Below, piece by piece: positions 1 through 4,161 of a stretch of DNA of 6,401 nucleotides. Where the stretch lies: the NCBI GenBank assembly GCA_002392645.1, contig DGHL01000073.1, forward strand, positions 1 to 6,401, in the 5' to 3' direction. Numbering within the stretch: the first letter of the stretch is position 1; each line of letters opens with the position of its first letter. The notes under the pieces were generated by a model that did no database searches, was not told the DNA's origin, and worked only from the letters and a program-made list of their open reading frames with translations. The position numbers and the translations under genes are program-made. The stretch comes from Prevotellaceae bacterium UBA3849. GTDB lineage: Bacteria; Bacteroidota; Bacteroidia; Bacteroidales; Bacteroidaceae.

Positions 1-14
1 ATAAGAAGACATGA

Positions 15-206
15 GGTGGGTTCTATAAATTACCACCGTAATGTTATACTTAAAGTGTGGATTGACGTTTTGCCATCTTTTCGTTTTCTTTCGGTGCAAA
101 CTGTCAGCATCTTCGGTCACATAGCCCGCTATGCTCCCTTATCAGCTAACATTTTGCCCTCGAAATAAATCCGGAAATCTGTCAAAGCTAATTTATAGAA
201 CTCACC
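15..206 (+). repeat. 192-bp TIR-bearing repeat element, left copy (MITE-like)
   Basis: This is one of two copies of the same non-coding element; the other lies inverted at 6093-6283. The ends are imperfect inverted repeats: GGTGGGTTCTATAAATTACC at 15-34 against the complement of 187-206, 18 of 20 matching, one mismatch being a G-T wobble. The core at 114-165 matches the other copy at 51 of 52 positions and contains the palindrome CATAGC-CC-GCTATG (120-133). From about 83 to 206 the two copies align without gaps; the first 70 bp or so are more divergent. The element is flanked by ATGA at 11-14 and 207-210, a possible 4-bp target duplication. No ORF of note lies inside. A non-autonomous transposable element (MITE) fits best; a repeated structured RNA or regulatory element is the alternative. 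The repeat itself is certain, its mobility is inferred. Confidence 0.85.
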
Positions 207-488
207 ATGATCCTGAAACTATTCATAATATACCTGATAGTAGTTAACATAGTGGCATTCATAGTATATGCCTTCGACAAATACCAGTCACAACACGACC
301 GCTGGCGCATATCGGAAGCCACCCTGCTTTGGATGACCGTGGCAGGCGGCGGAATTGGTTCGCTGGCAGGTATGTATGTATGGCGTCATAAGACGAAACA
401 CAAGTTGTTCACCATTGGCGTGCCGCTCATAATGTTCGTGGAGTTTGTACTCGCCAACATGGTGCTGTATTTGATAACATCAAGATAA
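207..488 (+). CDS. DUF1294 family small membrane protein
   Basis: This 93-residue protein is a small integral membrane protein of the DUF1294 family, whose biochemical role is unknown. Family hallmarks are visible in order: a first hydrophobic segment (about 3-22), the FDKY motif (23-26), WRISE (33-37), a glycine-rich second segment with GGGIGSLAGM (47-56), the basic RHKTKHKLF stretch (60-68), and a third hydrophobic segment (about 69-90). The length is normal for the family and the start at 207 agrees with the usual N-terminus. The start codon lies immediately after the terminal repeat of the upstream element, so there is no native leader between element and gene. The element must supply the leader, or the promoter lies beyond it. 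The DUF2007 gene follows after 16 bp, so the two are probably co-transcribed. Family assignment is confident; no function can be claimed. Confidence 0.88.
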   Translation: MILKLFIIYLIVVNIVAFIVYAFDKYQSQHDRWRISEATLLWMTVAGGGIGSLAGMYVWRHKTKHKLFTIGVPLIMFVEFVLANMVLYLITSR

Positions 489-504
489 AAATGCTAAAAA
501 CCCG

Positions 505-708
505 ATGCGTATGGAACAAGTCAGACTGACCACATGTGCCAATGATTTCAAGGCTCATCTGCTGCAAAGCCAACTTGAGGCAGAAGGCATACCATCGTTC
601 ATCAGCAACGAGATTATGCATTCATACACTAACGACGGATGCGATGTGTACGTCAACGACTTTGACTACGAACGTGCCGTTGATATCATGTCAGGTCTTG
701 AGCTGTAG
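505..708 (+). CDS. DUF2007 domain protein (putative signal-transducing protein family)
   Basis: This 67-residue soluble protein matches the DUF2007 fold. It has a short N-terminal strand (QVRLTTCAN), a helix carrying the typical pattern in which the protein spans a sequence and decides between subunits (DFKAHLLQSQLEAEGIPSFI, 14-33), then a strand with VYVNDFDYERAVDIM (48-62). Family proteins are often labelled putative signal-transducing, but no activity is established. Two in-frame ATGs are possible, at 505 and 511. The second would give MEQVRL and is equally plausible because neither has a clear ribosome site. It lies 16 bp behind the DUF1294 gene in the same direction. Its TAG stop (706-708) directly touches the stop codon of the convergent antiporter gene. 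Confidence 0.85.
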   Translation: MRMEQVRLTTCANDFKAHLLQSQLEAEGIPSFISNEIMHSYTNDGCDVYVNDFDYERAVDIMSGLEL

Positions 709-1983
709 TCACTTTGCCGCTGCGCCGGCAGGAGTCTTACTCCTGTGCAGGAGAATGTTGGCGAGGGCAAAGAAGAGAAGTATGAAGATGTAGTAGAGGT
801 GCGGTATGATATCTACGGGATATACAGAGGCAAGCGCCGCACTCATGAGCAGTTGTGCGCCATAAGGAATGATACACTGCATGATGCACGAGAATGTATC
901 AAGGATGCTTGCCACCCTACGTGGGTCCAGATTGAATTTGTGGCTAATATCTTTCGCTATGCCAGCCATGGTGATAATAGCCACGGTATTGTTGGCTGTG
1001 CATACGTCCACCACACTTGTCATGGTGGCTATACTCAGTTCGGCTGTGCGCTGCGAATGAACGTGGCGCATTATCTTATCCATCAAAAACTTCACTCCGC
1101 CATTGGCGCGTATCACCTCGAGCATGCCGCCTGCCAGCATGGTGACGATTATGAGTTCACCCATTCCTATTATGCCGTTGCCCATGGCTCCGAACCATGA
1201 AAAGAGGTCGTAGTCGCCGTATATCATTCCAACGATGCCCGTGAGCACAGTGCCCAGTGCCAACACTATCAGCACATTGACACCGAGCAAGGCGGCAATG
1301 AGCACAACCAGATATGGCACCACCTTCATGATGTTTGCAGAAGGAAGGTTCTCTGGAGACGTAATGTCATTGCCCGTAAGTGCATACACCACAAGCGTCA
1401 GCATGGCGGCAGGAGCTGCTATGCGCAGGTTGGTCTTGAACTTATCGCTCATCTTGCACCCTTGCGACTGCGTGGCGCACACGGTAGTGTCGGATATGAA
1501 CGACAGATTGTCGCCGAAGAATGCACCACTTACCACTATGGCAGCGATGTATGCCGCAGGTTCGCCTATGGCGGTGGCAATGCCTACCGCTACCGGTGTC
1601 AGTGCCACTATGGTGCCTACGCTGGTACCTATTGACAGCGATATCATGGATGAAGCAATGAACATGCCGGCATAGATGGCATCTGACGGCACAAGGCTCA
1701 GTGTCAGGTTCACCACATCGTCAATGCTTCCCATCTCCTTTGCTGAGTTGGCAAAGGCACCTGCCAATATGAATATCAGTATCATGAGCATCATGTTCTC
1801 TGATGCGCAACCACGGTTGAATACCTTTATGCGATGCTTCAGGGTACCGCGGGAGGTCATCACTGCCACTATCGACGACAGCATGAACGCAACGGTGACG
1901 GGGACCTTGTAGAAGTCTCCCGCTATTATGGAGATGCCAAGGTAAACTACGATGAAAAAAACAAGGGGCGTTATGGCAAGCAT
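709..1983 (-). CDS. nhaC: Na+/H+ antiporter, NhaC family
   Basis: This 424-residue polytopic inner-membrane protein belongs to the NhaC-type ion transporter superfamily, which exchanges sodium (or a related substrate) for protons. About ten or more hydrophobic segments are evident, for example 3-21, 28-44, 64-80, 103-120, 124-140, 144-160, 189-203, 222-255, 271-290 and 392-412. The signature GAFFGDNLSFISDTT (153-167) carries the family's conserved G-D-x-L-S-x-x-S-D-T core, and a second polar in-membrane stretch VCTANNTVAI lies around 327-336. The start ATG at 1981-1983 is about 45 bp downstream of a good Bacteroidota promoter. The gene is divergent from the AICAR transformylase gene and convergent, with touching stop codons, with DUF2007. 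It is somewhat shorter than many NhaC proteins (about 450-480 residues). Substrate could differ within the superfamily (malate/lactate antiporters are related), so the symbol is family-level. Confidence 0.88.
   Translation of the reverse strand: MLAITPLVFFIVVYLGISIIAGDFYKVPVTVAFMLSSIVAVMTSRGTLKHRIKVFNRGCASENMMLMILIFILAGAFANSAKEMGSIDDVVNLTLSLVPSDAIYAGMFIASSMISLSIGTSVGTIVALTPVAVGIATAIGEPAAYIAAIVVSGAFFGDNLSFISDTTVCATQSQGCKMSDKFKTNLRIAAPAAMLTLVVYALTGNDITSPENLPSANIMKVVPYLVVLIAALLGVNVLIVLALGTVLTGIVGMIYGDYDLFSWFGAMGNGIIGMGELIIVTMLAGGMLEVIRANGGVKFLMDKIMRHVHSQRTAELSIATMTSVVDVCTANNTVAIITMAGIAKDISHKFNLDPRRVASILDTFSCIMQCIIPYGAQLLMSAALASVYPVDIIPHLYYIFILLFFALANILLHRSKTPAGAAAK
729..745. terminator. Possible bidirectional hairpin at a convergent gene junction
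   Basis: CAGGAGT and ACTCCTG form a perfect 7-bp stem around the loop CTT, about 20 bp beyond the DUF2007 stop and inside the last codons of the antiporter gene. Because the two genes meet with no intergenic DNA, a terminator for either transcript must overlap the other gene, and this is the only compact hairpin seen nearby. Neither strand has a T-run after the stem, so it is not a classical intrinsic terminator. It could instead protect 3' ends, or be chance. Confidence 0.3.
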
Positions 1984-2028
1984 AGATGCAATTGTATGTG
2001 TATGTGTAAAAATGAATGTTAACTTAGG

Positions 2029-2060
2029 GCAAAGTTAATACTTTTTTTTGAAACGGCAAA
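2029..2060 (-). promoter_or_regulatory. Promoter of the antiporter gene (Bacteroidota type)
   Basis: Read on the minus strand, TTTG (2060-2057) is followed after 19 bp by TAACTTTGC (2037-2029). These match the -33 TTTG and -7 TAnnTTTG elements known for the Bacteroidota primary sigma factor, with normal spacing. Transcription would begin near 2022, giving a leader of about 40 nt before the ATG at 1983. Confidence 0.7.
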
Positions 2061-2067
2061 GTAAATC

Positions 2068-2100
2068 CTTGGTAGTTTGGGAAAAAAGTAGTAATTTTGC
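2068..2100 (+). promoter_or_regulatory. Promoter of the AICAR transformylase gene (Bacteroidota type)
   Basis: The -7 element TAATTTTGC (2092-2100) fits TAnnTTTG exactly. The best -33 partner at normal spacing (20 bp) is CTTG at 2068-2071, one base off TTTG; a perfect TTTG at 2076-2079 is too close. Transcription would begin around 2107, leaving only about 20 nt of A/T-rich leader before the ATG at 2129, so there is no room for a leader riboswitch. Confidence 0.6.
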
Positions 2101-2128
2101 AACCAAATTCACATTATTATATTAAAAC

Positions 2129-3310
2129 ATGAAAGAACTTGCACTAAAGTATGGCTGTAATCCAAACCAAAAGCCATCACGCATCTTTATGACCGAGGGC
2201 GAACTGCCTATCGAAGTACTTAACGGCCGTCCGGGCTACATCAACTTCCTTGACGCCTTGAACTCTTGGCAGCTTGTCAAGGAGCTGAAAGCCGCTACGG
2301 GACTGCCTGCTGCGGCAAGTTTCAAGCACGTCAGCCCTGCTGGCGCTGCCGTAGGTCTGCCATTGAGCGACACTTTGAAAAAGATTTATTTCGTTGACGA
2401 CGTTAAGTTGCCTCTTACTCCTATAGCATGCGCTTATGCTCGTGCACGCGGTGCTGACCGTATGTCAAGCTATGGCGACTTCATCGCTCTCTCTGACGAG
2501 TGTGATGCTGCTACCGCTACACTCATCAAGCGTGAAGTCAGCGACGGCGTCATCGCTCCTTCTTACAGCGACGAGGCTCTCGAGATTCTCCGCGAGAAGC
2601 GTAAGGGTACATACAACGTAATCAAGATTGATCCTTCTTACGTGCCTGCACCAGTAGAGACGAAGCAGTGCTTCGGCATCACCTTTGAGCAGGGCCGCAA
2701 CGAGATTAACCTTGCTGACGATGCTCTCTTCCAGAACATCCCTACAAAGTCAAAGAACTTCACTGCAGAGGCTAAGCGCGACCTCATGATTGCGCTCATC
2801 ACACTGAAATATACACAGTCAAACTCCGTCTGCTACGTTAAGGACGGTCAGGCTATCGGCATCGGTGCCGGTCAGCAGAGCCGTATCCACTGTACTCGTC
2901 TGGCAGGCAACAAGGCTGACATCTGGTGGCTGCGCCAGTGCCCTAAGGTTATGAACCTTCCTTTCAAGGAGGGCATTCGCCGTGCCGACCGCGACAATAC
3001 CATCGACGTATATATCTCTGACGACTACGAGGACGTATTGGCAGAAGGCACATGGCAGAACTTCTTCACTGAGAAGCCAGAACCTCTGACACGTGAGGAG
3101 AAGAAGGCTTGGATAGCACAGAACACCAAGGTGTCACTGGGCTCTGACGCATTCTTCCCATTCGGCGACAACATAGAGCGCGCTCACAAGTCAGGCGTTG
3201 AGTTCATAGCACAGGCTGGCGGCTCAGTACGTGACGACAATGTTATCGAGACCTGCGACAAGTACGGCATAACGATGGCATTCACCGGAGTACGTTTGTT
3301 CCACCACTGA
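2129..3310 (+). CDS. purH: Stand-alone AICAR formyltransferase (PurH C-terminal domain only)
   Basis: This 393-residue cytosolic enzyme is predicted to transfer a formyl group from 10-formyltetrahydrofolate to AICAR, giving FAICAR, the penultimate step of IMP synthesis. It begins directly with the transformylase domain (LKYGCNPNQKPSRI, 6-19) and lacks the N-terminal IMP cyclohydrolase domain of ordinary bifunctional PurH (about 510-590 residues). Visible motifs are SFKHVSPAGAAVG (64-76), whose Lys66-His67 correspond to the catalytic Lys-His pair of human ATIC; ARGADRMSSYGDF (106-118); KYTQSNSVCY (227-236); IGIGAGQQSRIHCTRLAG (243-260); SDAFFPF (339-345); and the terminal RLFHH. These match the eukaryotic-ATIC-like branch better than E. 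coli PurH. All 20 arginines are encoded by CGT or CGC, unlike the permease downstream, which suggests high expression. Another gene must supply cyclohydrolase activity. The ATG has only an A/T-rich leader, normal for the phylum. Symbol purH is by domain, not full architecture. Confidence 0.92.
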   Translation: MKELALKYGCNPNQKPSRIFMTEGELPIEVLNGRPGYINFLDALNSWQLVKELKAATGLPAAASFKHVSPAGAAVGLPLSDTLKKIYFVDDVKLPLTPIACAYARARGADRMSSYGDFIALSDECDAATATLIKREVSDGVIAPSYSDEALEILREKRKGTYNVIKIDPSYVPAPVETKQCFGITFEQGRNEINLADDALFQNIPTKSKNFTAEAKRDLMIALITLKYTQSNSVCYVKDGQAIGIGAGQQSRIHCTRLAGNKADIWWLRQCPKVMNLPFKEGIRRADRDNTIDVYISDDYEDVLAEGTWQNFFTEKPEPLTREEKKAWIAQNTKVSLGSDAFFPFGDNIERAHKSGVEFIAQAGGSVRDDNVIETCDKYGITMAFTGVRLFHH

Positions 3311-3314
3311 TTCT

Positions 3315-3355
3315 AATTGAGAATTGAAAGTTGAGAATTGAAAATTATGATTACG
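3315..3355 (+). repeat. Left 41-bp inverted repeat of the four-helix-bundle unit
   Basis: It consists of a 7-bp tandem pattern (AATTGAG, AATTGAA, AGTTGAG, AATTGAA) followed by AATTATGATTACG. The reverse complement of 3923-3963 differs at only two bases (3321 and 3328). The repeat starts 4 bp after the transformylase stop codon. Confidence 0.9.
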
Positions 3356-3409
3356 CTTTGAGTTAATGAAAAACTAATTCATGGAGTTGTAAAAGATAAT
3401 GTAACCACG
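3349..3409 (+). repeat. 61-bp direct repeat, first copy (leader of the four-helix-bundle gene)
   Basis: It runs from GATTACGCTTTGAGTT to GTAACCACG, ending 4 bp before the gene's ATG. It aligns without gaps to 3816-3876 at about 47 of 61 positions, with perfect 16-bp and 11-bp blocks at the ends. It overlaps the last 7 bp of the left inverted repeat. As the 5' leader of the gene it may hold regulatory or recognition sequence. Confidence 0.8.
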
Positions 3410-3413
3410 TAAC

Positions 3414-3782
3414 ATGTTGACAAGGCGTCCGAATATCTTACAAGACAAAACATCTAAACTGATGGGACGCATTGTCAAAATGATTGCATATCTCAGGACC
3501 AAACATAATGTCGAGGTTTTCTGGATTAATCAGTTAAGCAGAAGCGGCACAAGCATTGGCGCAAACATTGCCGAAAGTAAGAATGCGCAAAGCAGAGCTG
3601 ATTTCGTAAGCAAACTGAATATTGCACTAAAAGAGGCGGATGGAACCAAATACTGGATTGACATAATACATCAATCAGGCGGACTCACCGATGTAGAGTG
3701 CAGTTCAATTACAAGAGATGTTAATGAGGTTATTTATCTTTTGACATCGATTATCAAGACAACGAAAGCAAATGGTCTGTAA
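3414..3782 (+). CDS. Four-helix-bundle protein (S23 / 23S rRNA intervening-sequence protein family)
   Basis: This 122-residue protein belongs to the four-helix-bundle family related to the proteins encoded in 23S rRNA intervening sequences, and more distantly to the Avd protein of diversity-generating retroelements. The diagnostic stretch LSRSGTSIGANIAES (41-55) is followed by KNAQSRADFVSKLNIALKEA (56-75) and W81, all family-typical. Four helices are predictable: about 12-30, 33-54, 58-86 and 93-116. Function is unknown; relatives form oligomers and some bind nucleic acid. No rRNA and no reverse transcriptase is nearby, so neither IVS nor DGR context applies here. The gene is enclosed by 41-bp inverted repeats and followed by a broken second copy, suggesting it travels with them. 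The ATG at 3414 gives the usual family N-terminus, preceded by an A/T-rich leader without a Shine-Dalgarno site. Length is normal. Confidence 0.88.
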   Translation: MLTRRPNILQDKTSKLMGRIVKMIAYLRTKHNVEVFWINQLSRSGTSIGANIAESKNAQSRADFVSKLNIALKEADGTKYWIDIIHQSGGLTDVECSSITRDVNEVIYLLTSIIKTTKANGL

Positions 3783-3815
3783 ATGTGATTCTGACGAGCA
3801 AATGCAGTAAACTGC

Positions 3816-3927
3816 GATTACGCTTTGAGTTGAAGAACAGTTGACAAAAGGCGTTGAAAAAAACAATGTAACCACGCAGAATGCACAAAGCCGAGCTGAT
3901 TTCGCAAGTAAAACGGATACAACGTAA
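3816..3927 (+). pseudogene. Internally deleted remnant of a second four-helix-bundle module
   Basis: 3816-3876 repeats the 61-bp leader of the intact gene, and 3878-3919 repeats 42 bp from its interior (3580-3621, 35 of 42 identical), encoding QNAQSRADFASK in place of KNAQSRADFVSK. The start codon and first 55 or so codons are missing at the junction, and the homology stops shortly before the right inverted repeat, whose first bases supply a TAA (3925-3927). The frame through the leader copy is open back to a TGA near 3826 but has no ATG. It looks like a deletion derivative of a tandem or nested copy and is unlikely to be functional as a protein. Confidence 0.75.
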
Positions 3928-3963
3928 TCATAATTTTCAATTCTCAACTCTCAATTTTCAATT
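3923..3963 (-). repeat. Right 41-bp inverted repeat of the four-helix-bundle unit
   Basis: It is the inverted partner of 3315-3355, with the same 7-bp AATTGA-type periodicity read on the minus strand. It ends 12 bp before the ATG at 3976, so the promoter region of the small-ORF/permease operon must lie within or beyond this repeat. A weak -7-like sequence TAATTTTC occurs at 3931-3938, one base off TAnnTTTG, without a convincing -33 partner. Confidence 0.9.
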
Positions 3964-3975
3964 TCATATAAGACT

Positions 3976-4161
3976 ATGGATGATTTTGATTTGATATTGC
4001 AGAATGGTATTAACTTCGGACGCGGAGGCAACAAGCCCAAGCAGGACGACAAGGTTAAGACCAAGGCAAAGAAAAAGAAGTACATAACAGGTGCACATGG
4101 CTCTGGCTCTGCCAAGCAGAAGGCAAAGTACCGCGAACAGAGAGCCAACAGACACAAGTGA
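3976..4161 (+). CDS. Small Lys-rich hypothetical protein, coupled to the permease gene
   Basis: I do not recognise this 61-residue protein. It starts with an acidic/hydrophobic stretch MDDFDLILQNGINFGRGG (1-18) and continues as a strongly basic, low-complexity tail rich in Lys, Gln and Arg (KTKAKKKKYITGAHGSGSAK, 28-47; ends KYREQRANRHK). No membrane segment, signal peptide or metal motif is seen. The tail resembles nucleic-acid or ribosome-binding tails in composition only. Support for it being real: the ATG is preceded by an in-frame stop, codon use resembles the neighbouring genes, and its TGA overlaps the GTG start of the permease in a GTGA arrangement, typical of translational coupling. 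It could instead be a leader ORF whose translation sets permease expression. Confidence 0.6.
   Translation: MDDFDLILQNGINFGRGGNKPKQDDKVKTKAKKKKYITGAHGSGSAKQKAKYREQRANRHK

Larger units (their letters stand above)
3315..3963. mobile_element. 649-bp inverted-repeat unit carrying a four-helix-bundle gene
   Basis: The unit is bounded by 41-bp inverted repeats (3315-3355 and 3923-3963; 39 of 41 match) and contains a single intact gene (3414-3782) plus a decayed partial copy of the same module (3816-3919). It sits between the AICAR transformylase stop and the next operon with little other sequence: 4 bp on the left and 12 bp to the next ATG on the right. No transposase is present and no clear target duplication was found (GATTCT on the left, TCATAT on the right). 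Bacteroidota genomes commonly carry four-helix-bundle genes near AATTGA-type repeats. Interpretation as a mobile or mobilised unit is inferred from the repeats and the internal duplication. Confidence 0.65.

Noticed and set aside
15..206. Outward Bacteroidota promoter inside the left element driving DUF1294
   Set aside because: TAACATTTTGC at 147-157 resembles a -7 box but the TA is two bases too far from TTTG and no -33 partner is found.
745..1200. Open frame of 151 codons on the plus strand
   Set aside because: It lies antisense within the antiporter gene and encodes a His/Cys-rich, featureless peptide; the minus-strand product has clear NhaC motifs. The other long plus-strand frames at 1235-1675 and 1676-1912 are rejected for the same reason.
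2101..2128. Purine or ZTP riboswitch before the AICAR transformylase
   Set aside because: The predicted leader is only about 20 nt and A/T-rich, too short for either aptamer.
3414..3782. Diversity-generating retroelement accessory gene (avd) or 23S rRNA intervening sequence
   Set aside because: The fold family is related, but no reverse transcriptase, template/variable repeat pair or rRNA sequence is present in the window.
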